Program-made: the position numbers and the translations under genes
Part shown: in pieces, positions 1 to 9,074 of the stretch
Layout: the number at the start of each line of letters is the position of its first letter
Numbering within the stretch: position 1 is the stretch's first letter
The notes under the pieces: generated by a model
Seen by the model: the letters and a program-made list of their open reading frames with translations, nothing else
What the model was told of the DNA's origin: nothing
Databases searched by the model: none
Assembly (NCBI GenBank): GCA_024635795.1
Contig: JAGXIH010000013.1
Location: forward strand, 157,566-221,565
DNA: 64,000 nucleotides
Direction of reading: 5' to 3'
DNA from: Salegentibacter sp.
Lineage (GTDB): Bacteria; Bacteroidota; Bacteroidia; Flavobacteriales; Flavobacteriaceae

Positions 1-1525
1 GCTTGATATTTTTAATTAGCTGATAGTTCTTTGGACCGATCATCATCCCGATAAATTCTGCTCTCACCCTACCGTCTCCGTGTTCTCCGCTTAGGGAGCC
101 ATTATACTTTTTCACAAGTTTTGCCACATCCTCGGTGATCTGCCGGAACAGCTTTACATCTTCAGACCTTTTAAGGTTTAGAATTGGCCTTAAATGTATT
201 TCCCCGGCCCCGGCGTGGGCATAATACACCGCGTCCTGCCCGTAGTTTTTCATGATCTGTCCAAACTCCGAGATATAATCGGCCAGGTGTGGCAGGGCTA
301 CCGCCGTATCTTCTATACAGGCCACGGCTTTCTTGTCACCAATAATATTTCCCAGCAATCCCAGGCCTGCCTTTCGTAATTCCAGGGCCAGTTCTATCTG
401 CTCGTCAAAAAGCACAGGTAAGGCATAGCTCAAACCTGAATTATCAAGGGTTTCCAGCAATGCTTTGGTTTGCTTTTGTAATTCTTCCTGGGAATTTGCC
501 CGCATTTCCAACATAAGGATAGCCTGTGGGTCTCCTTCAATAAAAAAACGGTTCTCCTTGTATTTCAGGTTTTGTTTGGTGCAATCCAGGATCACCTTAT
601 CCATCATCTCGCAGGTGAAGAGAGAATGTTCCATCGCGGGAACTACCGCCTGCATACAGGCATCTATACTCGAAAAATGCGCAGCGATCATTGCGGTATG
701 AGGTGGCTGCAGCGCGTCTAATTGCAGGGTGATCTCGGTGGTAAAGGCAAGGGTTCCTTCGCTTCCGCTTAAAAGCCGGCATAGGTTAATTGGATCTGTT
801 GTTTCTGAAAAGACTTCAGAATAGATGAGTTCATCCACCGCATAACCGGTATTTCTACGGTGTAATTCTTTGGGTGGAAATTTTTCAATGATTTCCTTTC
901 TGGCTTCTGCAGGAGATAATTCAGCATAGATCTTTTGGTAAATCTCTCCTTCCAGATTTTTCAGTTTATGCTTTTGCTGAAATTCTTCTGCAGAAATTTC
1001 CCTGAATTCGGCTCCACTCCCATCGCTGAGCAAAACCTTCATAGAAACTACTTTGTCACGGGTAGTGCCATATTTTATGGAGGTGGTTCCGCTGGAATTA
1101 TTTCCAACCATTCCACCAATCATACAACGATTGGAGGTTGAAGTGTTCGGCCCGAAAAACAAGCCGTGTTCAGCCAGAACACGATTCAGATCATCTCTTA
1201 TAACCCCGGGTAGCACCCTAACCGTTTTTTCCTGAAGGTCTATCTCTATTATATCGGTGAAATGCTTTGAAACATCTACTACAATGCCATCCCCTACGCA
1301 CTGGCCGGCGAGGGAAGTTCCTGCGGTTCTGGGGATAAGGGAAGTTTTGTTTTCCCTGGCAAAATTGATAAGTCGTTTAAGGTCTTGCTCGTTTTTAGGG
1401 TAACAAACGGCCAAAGGCAGCTCCCGGTAGACCGAAGCATCGGTAGCATAGATTGACCGCCATAATTCATCGTAATATAACTGACCGTCAATTTCCTGTG
1501 AAAGTTGTTGCAATTTTTTTTCCAT
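1..1525 (-). CDS. FAD-linked oxidase (GlcD/D-lactate dehydrogenase type), N-terminal part, truncated by window edge
   Basis: This gene is absent from the supplied ORF track because it has no stop inside the window. I translated it by hand from the ATG at 1525, and the frame stays open to base 2 (508 codons). It starts MEKKLQQLSQEIDGQLYYDE. The PCMH-type FAD-binding motifs are clear: PRTAGTSLAGQCVG near residue 70, then a GPNTSTSNRCMIGGMVGNNS segment. The right end of the FAD-oxidase C domain is also recognisable (EFIGMMIGPKNYQLIKNIK). Family knowledge: such proteins oxidise 2-hydroxy acids (glycolate, D-lactate, 2-hydroxyglutarate). In Bacteroidota they are often about 970 aa, with a C-terminal Fe-S/CCG domain that would lie left of base 1. 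The substrate cannot be told from what is visible. It is transcribed away from the barrel protein at 1659. Confidence 0.88.
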   Translation of the reverse strand, partial: MEKKLQQLSQEIDGQLYYDELWRSIYATDASVYRELPLAVCYPKNEQDLKRLINFARENKTSLIPRTAGTSLAGQCVGDGIVVDVSKHFTDIIEIDLQEKTVRVLPGVIRDDLNRVLAEHGLFFGPNTSTSNRCMIGGMVGNNSSGTTSIKYGTTRDKVVSMKVLLSDGSGAEFREISAEEFQQKHKLKNLEGEIYQKIYAELSPAEARKEIIEKFPPKELHRRNTGYAVDELIYSEVFSETTDPINLCRLLSGSEGTLAFTTEITLQLDALQPPHTAMIAAHFSSIDACMQAVVPAMEHSLFTCEMMDKVILDCTKQNLKYKENRFFIEGDPQAILMLEMRANSQEELQKQTKALLETLDNSGLSYALPVLFDEQIELALELRKAGLGLLGNIIGDKKAVACIEDTAVALPHLADYISEFGQIMKNYGQDAVYYAHAGAGEIHLRPILNLKRSEDVKLFRQITEDVAKLVKKYNGSLSGEHGDGRVRAEFIGMMIGPKNYQLIKNIK

Positions 1526-1631
1526 AGTAAGCCGCTAAAAATACATAAATAAGCTTAAATACTTAACAGATTTTTATGTAATATTAACAATAGATTGGGC
1601 TAGCAAGGCGTTAACATACTCATTTAACAAT

Positions 1632-1639
1632 TAAATTTG
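1632..1639 (+). promoter_or_regulatory. Probable -7 promoter box (TAAATTTG) for the barrel gene
   Basis: TAAATTTG matches the Bacteroidota sigma-A -7 consensus TAnnTTTG and lies 20 bp before the start codon of the outer-membrane barrel gene. No good TTTG -33 box sits at the expected spacing, so this is a weak call. Confidence 0.35.
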
Positions 1640-1658
1640 CACAACGAATCTAAAAACT

Positions 1659-2165
1659 ATGAATATGAAAAAACTAATTTTAATAGCCGTTTTTGCTATT
1701 GGAGCAACTTTCCTTAGCGAAACACAGGCTCAAAGTATTTCTGAAAATGCACTGGGGTTAAGACTTGGTGGTGGAGACGGGATTGGTCCTGAAATTTCAT
1801 ACCAAAGAGCCCTTGGAGGAAACAATCGTTTGGAACTAGATTTAGGATGGCGTACTCACGATCGCTATGATGCTTTTAAACTTTCCGGCTTATACCAATG
1901 GGTTTGGAATATTGATGGTGGTTTTAACTGGTATGCCGGTCTTGGTGGTGGCGTTGGAAGTGTAGGTGTAAATGACGAATGGCGTGATCGTTATCCAAAT
2001 GATGGTGCGTTTCTATTCGTAGCCGGAGATATAGGGATAGAATATAATTTTGATATTCCGTTATTGTTGTCTCTGGATTTCAGACCAGAAATCGGTTTTA
2101 ACGACTATAATATAACAAATGATCTTTCTCCGGATATCGCTCTGGGAATAAGATACCAGTTCTAA
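1659..2165 (+). CDS. Small outer-membrane beta-barrel protein
   Basis: 168 aa. A Sec signal peptide (MNMKKLILIAVFAIGATFLS, cleavage near TQAQ) is followed by a glycine- and aromatic-rich sequence of alternating strands that ends in YQF, a typical outer-membrane terminal aromatic for BAM recognition. Short Gly-rich turns (LGGGDGIGPE, GLGGGVGSVG) fit an 8-stranded OmpA/OmpW-like barrel. Family knowledge gives no more precise role, so I infer only an outer-membrane location. The gene stands alone, with a TAnnTTTG box upstream and a shared terminator downstream. The start could be the first or second Met (1659 or 1665); both keep the signal peptide. Confidence 0.8.
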   Translation: MNMKKLILIAVFAIGATFLSETQAQSISENALGLRLGGGDGIGPEISYQRALGGNNRLELDLGWRTHDRYDAFKLSGLYQWVWNIDGGFNWYAGLGGGVGSVGVNDEWRDRYPNDGAFLFVAGDIGIEYNFDIPLLLSLDFRPEIGFNDYNITNDLSPDIALGIRYQF

Positions 2166-2188
2166 AAACAGATCTTTATAAAAACTAG

Positions 2189-2221
2189 AAAAAGTGGAAG
2201 TAAACCTTCCACTTTTTTTTA
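2189..2221. terminator. Bidirectional intrinsic terminator
   Basis: Perfect 7-bp stem GTGGAAG/CTTCCAC with a 5-nt loop, A-rich on the left and a run of eight T on the right. It sits between the converging barrel gene and bshA, so it can end transcription from both sides. Confidence 0.8.
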
Positions 2222-3349
2222 TTTCTCTTTTAAAGCTTTTTCATAGATCGCCTCGTACATAGGAACGATTTTGTTGATATCAAATTTAGCGGCAGTTCTT
2301 ACTGCGCCTCTTTTAAACTCCTTGAGTCGCTTTTCGTCGCTTAGGATATACAAAGCATTTTTGGCCATATCTTCTATATCGCCAACATCGCTTAAATAAC
2401 CAGACACCCCCTCAATATTTACTTCTGATAGTCCGCCTGTATTGGAAGAAATAACAGGAACCGAATGTACCATAGCTTCCAGGGCTGCTAATCCAAAGCT
2501 TTCGGTTTTTGAAGGTAATAGAAACAGATCTGAAAAACATAGAATTTTATCGATCTCGTGGCTTTGTCCAACAAACAGAACTTTATCCCCAATCCCCAGT
2601 TCTATGGCCATATTTTCGGCCATTTCTTTTTCCGGGCCTTCCCCTACCATCATTAACTTTGCCTTAATCTTCTTCTGAATTTCAAAAAATATTTTTATCA
2701 CATCATCGATGCGCTTAACTTTTCTGAAATTACTGATGTGAGTAATAATTTTTTCGTCTTCTCCGGCCATCATAGTACGTTGACAATCCGTAAAAGAGAA
2801 GCGTTCACATTTGGTAAGGTCTATAAAATTGGGGATAACTTCAATCTCCTTACGGATTTTGAATGAGTTGAAAGTGTCTGTCCTTAAACTTTCTGAAACC
2901 GAAGTTACCACATCACTATTATTTATACTAAAAGTAACTGCAGGTTTATAAAAAGGGTGATTTCCCACAAGAGTAATATCCGTGCCGTGAAGGGTAGTAA
3001 CCATTGGAAGCTCTATTCCTTCTTCAGCAAGCATCTTCTTAGCCATATAGCCTGCATACGCATGTGGAATGGCATAATGAACGTGTAAAACATCAATCCC
3101 ATGAAGTTTTACCATATTCACCAACTTGCTGCTCAAGGCAAGTTCATATGGCTGATAATGGAAAAGAGGGTATTCGGGGACGTGGACTTCATGAAATCTA
3201 ACATTGCTGGATAACTGATCCAGTCTCACTGGTTGGCTGTAAGTAATAAAATGAACTTCGTGACCACGCCTGGATAGTGCAAGACCTAACTCGGTGGCTA
3301 CTACCCCACTCCCACCAAAAGTAGGGTAACAAACAATGCCTATTTTCAT
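2219..3349 (-). CDS. bshA: N-acetyl-alpha-D-glucosaminyl L-malate synthase BshA
   Basis: 376 aa GT4 glycosyltransferase. It carries the BshA N-terminal signature (MKIGIVCYPTFGGSGVVATE, GGSG at 12-15) and the EX7E motif (TESFGLAALEAM, E283 to E291). Family role: it transfers GlcNAc from UDP-GlcNAc to L-malate, the first step of bacillithiol synthesis in the cytoplasm. It is the last gene of the minus-strand operon that begins with the amidase, 42 bp after the GH3 fusion gene. No bshB or bshC is visible nearby. A PIG-L deacetylase at 43.3 kb could supply BshB-type activity, but that is speculation. Confidence 0.93.
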   Translation of the reverse strand: MKIGIVCYPTFGGSGVVATELGLALSRRGHEVHFITYSQPVRLDQLSSNVRFHEVHVPEYPLFHYQPYELALSSKLVNMVKLHGIDVLHVHYAIPHAYAGYMAKKMLAEEGIELPMVTTLHGTDITLVGNHPFYKPAVTFSINNSDVVTSVSESLRTDTFNSFKIRKEIEVIPNFIDLTKCERFSFTDCQRTMMAGEDEKIITHISNFRKVKRIDDVIKIFFEIQKKIKAKLMMVGEGPEKEMAENMAIELGIGDKVLFVGQSHEIDKILCFSDLFLLPSKTESFGLAALEAMVHSVPVISSNTGGLSEVNIEGVSGYLSDVGDIEDMAKNALYILSDEKRLKEFKRGAVRTAAKFDINKIVPMYEAIYEKALKEK

Positions 3350-3391
3350 TAAAATTTTATTTAAATATAAACATATTCATTTTGTGACCCA

Positions 3392-6319
3392 TTAAAAATC
3401 AATGGCATCATAGATCACTTCCTGAATTTTTGATCGTACATCTTCCCTTATTAATTTTCTGTTATTAGAATCGGGGAAGGTCCTGTTAGACAAAAATACG
3501 TATACAATCTCTTCTTCAGGGTCTGCCCAGGCAAAAGTTCCGGTAAAGCCTGAATGTCCAAAACTTGACATGGAAACGCAATTACAGGTTGGACCGGAAG
3601 TTTGCAGTTGTGGTTTGTCGAAACCAACACCGCGCCTTACATTTTCTTCACAATAATAGCAAGTGTTAAATTTACCTACGGTTTCTTCTTTAAAGTATTT
3701 CTCACCGCCGTAGACTCCATCATAAAGGAAAACATGCATCATTTTAGCAACATCGTTTGCTGTACTAAAAAGCCCGGCGTGTCCACCAATCCCACCTTGC
3801 ATTGCTGCGCCCTGATCATGAACATAGCCACGAACCACCTGGCCGCGCCAAAGTTTATCGTTTTCGGTAGGAACTATCTGCTCTTTTGGAAATTTCGTTA
3901 ATGGAAGATAACCTGTATAATTTGCTCCTAAAGGTTTATATAAGTTTTCCTGTGTAATGCTGTGTAAAGTGGTCTGGTAATAAGCTTCGAGATAATACTT
4001 TAGCATATAAAAAGGAAGATCACTGTATTTGTACTGTTGCCGGGGTTCCAATTTGCTTTCTTTTATAATATCCAAAATCGTATCCTGAATATCATTACGA
4101 ATATACATTTCTTCTGCTACAGTAGTATTGAAATCTGCTGATGGTGTTTTCGAATAATAAACTGTAGAGGGCTTTCGCGTCACTTTGTCAATAGTTGGTA
4201 CATAAAATGGCAACCATGCTTTTAACCCGGCATAATGCATAAGCATATCCTGAAGTGTGATATGTCCCTTATTTGAGCCTTTAAAAAGTGGAAGCAATTC
4301 ATCCAGGCGGGTATTGAAATTCACAATCCCTTCTTCTTCCTGTTGCATTATAAGCGGAAGGGTTGCGAGAATTTTGGTTAAGGAAGCCAGGTCATAGAGC
4401 GAAGTGTCACTAACCGGAATATTTTTTTCATAGGTATGATGCCCGAAATTCCTCTGGTAAACTACCTTTCCCTTTCTGGCAACAAGGATTTGGGCGCCCG
4501 GTGTCATTCTCTTATCGATGGCATCTTTTATAATACTATCTATTTTCTGAAGTTTATGGGAATTAAGTCCTACATTTTCAGGTTGACCGTAAGACATCCG
4601 GTTAAGACCTTTGGTCTGGAATCCCGTCCCTACAGGATATTCAGTTCCCAGGCTCACGGGGAGTAAACCCTTTGCCTTTATCCCTCCAAAAATTACCTGA
4701 GCCAATTTTTGCTGGGCAATTTTATTGTTTTGATACCCAATTAAAATTCCCTCCAGATTTTGTGTAGGTAAGGGAGTTAATGCATAAGGCCGGGTAAACA
4801 GACCTAAGACGGTGGTATTTCTGCTGGCAATTTCGTGAATCCATTCAATTTCCCGTGCTGAGAATTTGTAACCTGCCCAGGGGTTCACATCAGGTTTATG
4901 AAAACCAATTACTACATAATTGTATTCCTTTAGTTTTTTCAACAAAGCTGATATTGTGGTAGCACTAACCCAGTCTACCTTTGCATATTTTCGCATTTGG
5001 GCCAAAAACTCACTACCATCGGCATCTCCAAAATTCACATAAGCAATTTTCTTTTTTTCAAGGTTTTTGACAGGAACTACCGCTTTATTGTTTTTAATAA
5101 GCGTAAGCGAATTTTCAACCAAAGTTTCAAAAAGCGCACTGTCCTTAACGGTATTTAATTCTTCATAGATATAACCGGGATTTACTGGCTTATAATCATT
5201 TAAACCAACCTTGTATTTGGCTAAGAGAATCTTCTTTACCGAGTGTGCCAGTCTGGGCTCAGAGATGGTTCCTTTTATATAAGCATTAGTAAAGGTTTCT
5301 ATGGCTTTAGGCACATCTTTAGACATTAGCAAAATATCATTTCCTGCGAGAAAAGCGGCAAGATCTATTTCTCCGGTAGTCTGATAATCTGCTGCTCCTT
5401 TCATATTAAGCGCATCGGTAAAAATAAGGCCGTTAAAACCCATTTGATCTTTGAGCAGATCAGAAATAATATTTTTGCTTAAAGAAGACGGCAGGTTTTC
5501 CCTGTCTTCTAGTTCAGGAACATTTAAATGAGCTACCATCACGCTGGAAAGCCCTTCCCTGATTAAATCATAATATGGATAAAGTTCTACCTCTTTGATC
5601 CTTTCTTCTGAAAAACTTATTGTGGGAAGAGTTTTATGCGAATCTGAATCGGTATCACCGTGTCCAGGAAAATGTTTTGCGCTGGAAAGCACACCCGCCT
5701 TGTGTAGGCCTTTCATGAAAGCGACAGATTTTTCCGCAACATTTTCTTTTTCTTCCCCAAAACTTCTATTCCCGATTATCGGGTTATTAGGGTTGGTGTT
5801 GATGTCTACTACAGGAGCAAAGTTTATATGCACTCCCATTCTTTTACTATGTCTACCAATAGCTGCCCCGGCAGATTCAATTAGTTTGTTGTCTTTAATG
5901 GCTCCCAGGGTCATATTCCACGGAAGGGCAAATGTAGAATCAAGGCGCATAGATAGGCCCCATTCGGCATCCATTCCTATAAGTAGAGGAAAATCTGATA
6001 ATTCCTGAAATTCGTTGTGAATACTGATCTGTCTTTTCGGGCCTCCTTTAGAAAAAATGAGCCCACCTATCTTGTTTTCTTTGATAAGCTTTCGGGTCCT
6101 GTTCAGTTCTCTTTCTGAAGCACTCGAGAAAACATCAACCATAAATAGTTGTCCAATTTTTTCATCAAGGCTCATTTGAGCGTACACGCTATCTACCCAT
6201 TTTCGTTGCACTTCAGCATCATCGGCCAGTAAAGGATGTGTATTCTGTCCGAATGAATTAAAGCTAATAAAAACGAGAAAGAAAAATAGAAAACGAATCT
6301 GACCTCCAAAATTTATCAT
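3392..6319 (-). CDS. GH3 beta-N-acetylhexosaminidase fused to a serine hydrolase (beta-lactamase-like) domain
   Basis: I place the start at 6319 (975 aa), not at 6364 as in the ORF track. That ATG overlaps the TGA of the upstream gene in an ATGA arrangement and leads straight into a signal peptide (MINFGGQIRFLFFFLVFISF). Domain 1 is glycoside hydrolase family 3: the NagZ-type KHFPGHGDTDSDSH motif (about 215) and the nucleophile region IFTDALNMKGA (Asp about 302). Domain 2 is a penicillin-binding/class C beta-lactamase fold: SxxK in LASLTK (Ser about 646) and a YSD tyrosine motif in QYKYSDL. Family knowledge: this Bacteroidota fusion is thought to act on peptidoglycan fragments in the periplasm. 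The operon also holds an N-acetylmuramoyl-alanine amidase, which supports a wall-turnover role. Confidence 0.9.
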   Translation of the reverse strand: MINFGGQIRFLFFFLVFISFNSFGQNTHPLLADDAEVQRKWVDSVYAQMSLDEKIGQLFMVDVFSSASERELNRTRKLIKENKIGGLIFSKGGPKRQISIHNEFQELSDFPLLIGMDAEWGLSMRLDSTFALPWNMTLGAIKDNKLIESAGAAIGRHSKRMGVHINFAPVVDINTNPNNPIIGNRSFGEEKENVAEKSVAFMKGLHKAGVLSSAKHFPGHGDTDSDSHKTLPTISFSEERIKEVELYPYYDLIREGLSSVMVAHLNVPELEDRENLPSSLSKNIISDLLKDQMGFNGLIFTDALNMKGAADYQTTGEIDLAAFLAGNDILLMSKDVPKAIETFTNAYIKGTISEPRLAHSVKKILLAKYKVGLNDYKPVNPGYIYEELNTVKDSALFETLVENSLTLIKNNKAVVPVKNLEKKKIAYVNFGDADGSEFLAQMRKYAKVDWVSATTISALLKKLKEYNYVVIGFHKPDVNPWAGYKFSAREIEWIHEIASRNTTVLGLFTRPYALTPLPTQNLEGILIGYQNNKIAQQKLAQVIFGGIKAKGLLPVSLGTEYPVGTGFQTKGLNRMSYGQPENVGLNSHKLQKIDSIIKDAIDKRMTPGAQILVARKGKVVYQRNFGHHTYEKNIPVSDTSLYDLASLTKILATLPLIMQQEEEGIVNFNTRLDELLPLFKGSNKGHITLQDMLMHYAGLKAWLPFYVPTIDKVTRKPSTVYYSKTPSADFNTTVAEEMYIRNDIQDTILDIIKESKLEPRQQYKYSDLPFYMLKYYLEAYYQTTLHSITQENLYKPLGANYTGYLPLTKFPKEQIVPTENDKLWRGQVVRGYVHDQGAAMQGGIGGHAGLFSTANDVAKMMHVFLYDGVYGGEKYFKEETVGKFNTCYYCEENVRRGVGFDKPQLQTSGPTCNCVSMSSFGHSGFTGTFAWADPEEEIVYVFLSNRTFPDSNNRKLIREDVRSKIQEVIYDAIDF

Positions 6320-6801
6320 TTTAAAAATCTGTTGTGCCAGCTTTCTGAAGCAGGTACTTCCCAATTAGAAAGATATTCTGCCTTGTTATTAACGAGGTTG
6401 TTGAAAACAATAGTATTTGGAGAAACCGATTTGTTTTTGGCCATTTTCCTAAAATCAATCAGGGTCTTATAGGCCACAAATTCTCCTTGTTTATAAGAAA
6501 CGTTCATTTTATCCAGGAGATCAACATTGTAGTCTTTTTCCAGTTGTTGGATAAAAGTAACTGATGCATCTATCGAGCAGCCTGAAGCAGGATTAACCTG
6601 TTGGTCCAGCCCAATAGTAATAAAACGTTTGTATTTAATATCATAACCTGCTTTAAGTTCTGAACCGTGCACTGTCCATTGGGTTAGAAAGTCGTCTAAC
6701 CTGGCTTTTATTTCTTCTAATTCTTCCTGGGTAAAAGACCGGTTGGCCTGATAAACCCATACACGGGCAGAGTCTGGCAGATTTTCAAAGGGTACTAACA
6801 T
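6316..6801 (-). CDS. Conserved Flavobacteriaceae protein of unknown function
   Basis: 161 aa, no signal peptide or membrane segment. It begins MLVPFENLPDSARVWVYQAN. From memory, relatives with this N-terminus are sometimes labelled 'ABC transporter ATPase', but I see no Walker A, signature or Walker B motif, so that label is not supported. The sequence looks like a compact soluble alpha/beta domain with one notable Cys in PASGCSID. It overlaps the GH3 fusion gene by 4 bp (ATGA), so the two are probably translationally coupled. Confidence 0.75.
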   Translation of the reverse strand: MLVPFENLPDSARVWVYQANRSFTQEELEEIKARLDDFLTQWTVHGSELKAGYDIKYKRFITIGLDQQVNPASGCSIDASVTFIQQLEKDYNVDLLDKMNVSYKQGEFVAYKTLIDFRKMAKNKSVSPNTIVFNNLVNNKAEYLSNWEVPASESWHNRFLK

Positions 6802-6886
6802 TTGCTGTAAATTTAGGTGATCACAAAACTAATTGATTTCCTTGTTGGAATTCAAATATAGTACCAGTATTTAGTGTTAAAATCTC

Positions 6887-7678
6887 CTATAAATCTTCAG
6901 CGGAAGCGATAAGTTCGGCCACGTCCATTACTGCAATGTCGTCTTCCTGATTTTTACTTTTTACGCCATCGGTCATCATGGTATTACAAAATGGGCAACC
7001 TGCGGCTATAACTTCAGGCTTCACTTCTAAAGCCTGCTCGGTTCTTTCGATATTTACATCTTTATTGCCTGGTTCAGGTTCCTTGAACATCTGTCCGCCT
7101 CCTGCGCCACAGCATAAGCCTTCACTCTTGCATTTTTTCATCTCAATGAGTTCTACCTCGAGTTTACGAAGTAAATCGCGTGGTGCTTCATATTCTCCAT
7201 TTCCACGTCCCAAATAACAGGGGTCGTGAAAAGTGATGCGCTTACCTTTAAATTTTCCGCCTTCCACTTTTAACCTACCTTCTTCAAGGAGTGATTTCAG
7301 GAACTGAGTATGGTGCACTACCTCGTAGTTTCCTCCCAGGGCGGGATATTCGTTTTTGATCGTATTAAAGCAATGAGGGCAGGCAGTTACTATCTTTTTT
7401 ATTTCATAGCCGTTAAGCACTTCAATATTGGTCGCAGCCTGCATTTGGAATAAAAATTCATTTCCGGCACGTTTTGCCGGATCTCCGGTACAGCTTTCTT
7501 CAGTACCCAGAACCGCAAAATCTACTCCGGCGTTATGCAGCAATTTTACAAAAGCTTTGGTTATTTTTTTTGCACGATCATCAAAACTTCCGGCACATCC
7601 CACCCAAAAAAGAACTTCGGGTTTCTTGCCTTCCGCCATATATTCGGCCATTGTAGGTACCTTTAGTGCTTCTGCCAT
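6887..7678 (-). CDS. CCG-domain (Fe-S)-binding protein, HdrB/LutA-like
   Basis: 263 aa, cytoplasmic. It shows two CCG-type cysteine-rich motifs: TACPHCFNTIKNEY in the middle and EGLCCGAGGGQMF with AAGCPFCNTMM near the C-terminus. Family knowledge: these domains bind an unusual 4Fe-4S centre or zinc and occur in HdrB, LutA/GlcF and DsrK-like subunits. It lies 42 bp downstream of the membrane Fe-S protein (7721-9064) and is probably its partner in a quinone-linked electron-transfer complex. The electron donor is unknown. Confidence 0.88.
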   Translation of the reverse strand: MAEALKVPTMAEYMAEGKKPEVLFWVGCAGSFDDRAKKITKAFVKLLHNAGVDFAVLGTEESCTGDPAKRAGNEFLFQMQAATNIEVLNGYEIKKIVTACPHCFNTIKNEYPALGGNYEVVHHTQFLKSLLEEGRLKVEGGKFKGKRITFHDPCYLGRGNGEYEAPRDLLRKLEVELIEMKKCKSEGLCCGAGGGQMFKEPEPGNKDVNIERTEQALEVKPEVIAAGCPFCNTMMTDGVKSKNQEDDIAVMDVAELIASAEDL

Positions 7679-7720
7679 AATTGTATAATTTTATTCAGAA
7701 ATTTTTCTTCTTGATTAGTC

Positions 7721-9064
7721 TTAATTCTCATTAGCCCAGTTAAGGCGATCCTGTTGATTATAGGGCCAGGGCGCACCATTATTTTCAATATTTGTCATCG
7801 ATATCCCTAATTCATTAGGAGCGGCACTTTCTTCCATTACAAGGTAACGGCGCATATCAAGGATAATTGATAATGGATCTATCCCAATAGGGCAAGCCTC
7901 CACACAGGCATTACAGGTGGTACAGGCCCAAAGTTCTTCCCGAAGAATATAATCGTCCAGCAATTGCTTGCCATCATCTTCGAATTTTCCATTTTTATTT
8001 ATAATCTCTCCTATTTCCTCTACCCTATCGCGGGTATCCATCATAATTTTTCGCGGAGATAATTTCTTACCCGTTAGATTTGCAGGACATTCCGAAGTAC
8101 ATCTACCACATTCAGTACAGGTGTAGGCATTGAGTAATTGCACCCTGTTGAGATCCATCACATCTGAGGCACCAAATTTTTCGGGTTCAGCAGCATCTCC
8201 TTCGTCTTCAGCAGGCGCGGCAAAAGGATCGGCATCGGGATCCATCATAAGTTTCACCTCGTTGGTCACGGCTTCAAGGTTATCCATTTCTCCTTTAGGC
8301 TGAAGTTTGGAATAATAAACATTAGGGAAAGCCAGAAGTATGTGTAAATGTTTTGAATAATATAGATAATTAAGAAAGATCAAAATTCCCAGGATATGAA
8401 GCCACCAGGCCGCCCTTTCAATAATGATAAGCGTGGCATTAGCCATTCCGTCAAAAATGGGCAGTAAAAACTGGCTCACCGGGAAGGCACCTACAACACC
8501 CGCTTCCTGCGAATAGTGTGCAACACCGTTTAGCTGAAGCTGATAATCTGTGGCATTCATCACCAAAAACAGGAGCATAAGCACCATTTCGAAATAGAGA
8601 ATATAGTTGGCATCATTCTTAGGCCATCCTTTTAATTCCCTGCTTAAAAACCTGTAAATATTGCTGATGTTCCTTCGGGTCCAGAAAATTATCACTCCAA
8701 TAAAAACCAGGAGCGCAAGAATTTCAAAAGATCCAATGAGGAAGTTATAGAACCCACCCATAAAAGACAGTATACGGTGTGTGCCAAACAGACCATCAAT
8801 AATGATCTCCAATACTTCAATATTGATAATAATAAAACCAACATATACTATAACATGAAGAATTCCGGCAATTGGTCGTTTTACCATCTTACTCTGCCCC
8901 AATGCTATTCTGGACATTTTTACCCAGCGTTCTCCGGAACGGTCGGTGCGGTCTATTTCTTTTCCTAATTTAATATTGCGGATGAGGCGTTTTACATTTC
9001 TGGTAAAAAACCAAATACCGGCCACAAGGGCCAGTAGGAATAAAATCTGGGAAATAATTTGCAT
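7721..9064 (-). CDS. Membrane (Fe-S) protein with NarI/HdrE-like cytochrome domain and 4Fe-4S dicluster
   Basis: 447 aa. The N-terminal half has about five membrane segments (residues 3-20, 66-90, 103-127, 155-173, 215-235) resembling a NarI/HdrE b-type module. The C-terminal half has two 4Fe-4S motifs: CTECGRCTSECP (Cys 316, 319, 322, 326) and CTTCNACVEACP (Cys 381, 384, 387, 391). Between them lies an acidic Ala/Glu/Asp linker (280-295). I infer a membrane-bound oxidoreductase that passes electrons between the quinone pool and the CCG protein encoded next. The start ATG is 10 bp from the MCE gene stop, within the same operon. Confidence 0.88.
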   Translation of the reverse strand: MQIISQILFLLALVAGIWFFTRNVKRLIRNIKLGKEIDRTDRSGERWVKMSRIALGQSKMVKRPIAGILHVIVYVGFIIINIEVLEIIIDGLFGTHRILSFMGGFYNFLIGSFEILALLVFIGVIIFWTRRNISNIYRFLSRELKGWPKNDANYILYFEMVLMLLFLVMNATDYQLQLNGVAHYSQEAGVVGAFPVSQFLLPIFDGMANATLIIIERAAWWLHILGILIFLNYLYYSKHLHILLAFPNVYYSKLQPKGEMDNLEAVTNEVKLMMDPDADPFAAPAEDEGDAAEPEKFGASDVMDLNRVQLLNAYTCTECGRCTSECPANLTGKKLSPRKIMMDTRDRVEEIGEIINKNGKFEDDGKQLLDDYILREELWACTTCNACVEACPIGIDPLSIILDMRRYLVMEESAAPNELGISMTNIENNGAPWPYNQQDRLNWANEN

Positions 9065-9074
9065 AACAGGTTGG

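Noticed and set aside
1294-1491. 65-aa minus-strand ORF
   Set aside because: Frame-shifted shadow of the FAD-linked oxidase whose real frame is open over 508 codons.
5595-6008. 137-aa plus-strand ORF
   Set aside because: Antisense shadow of the GH3 domain.
6316-6801. Label 'ABC transporter ATPase' used for relatives of this gene
   Set aside because: None of the Walker or signature motifs of an ABC ATPase is present in the translation.
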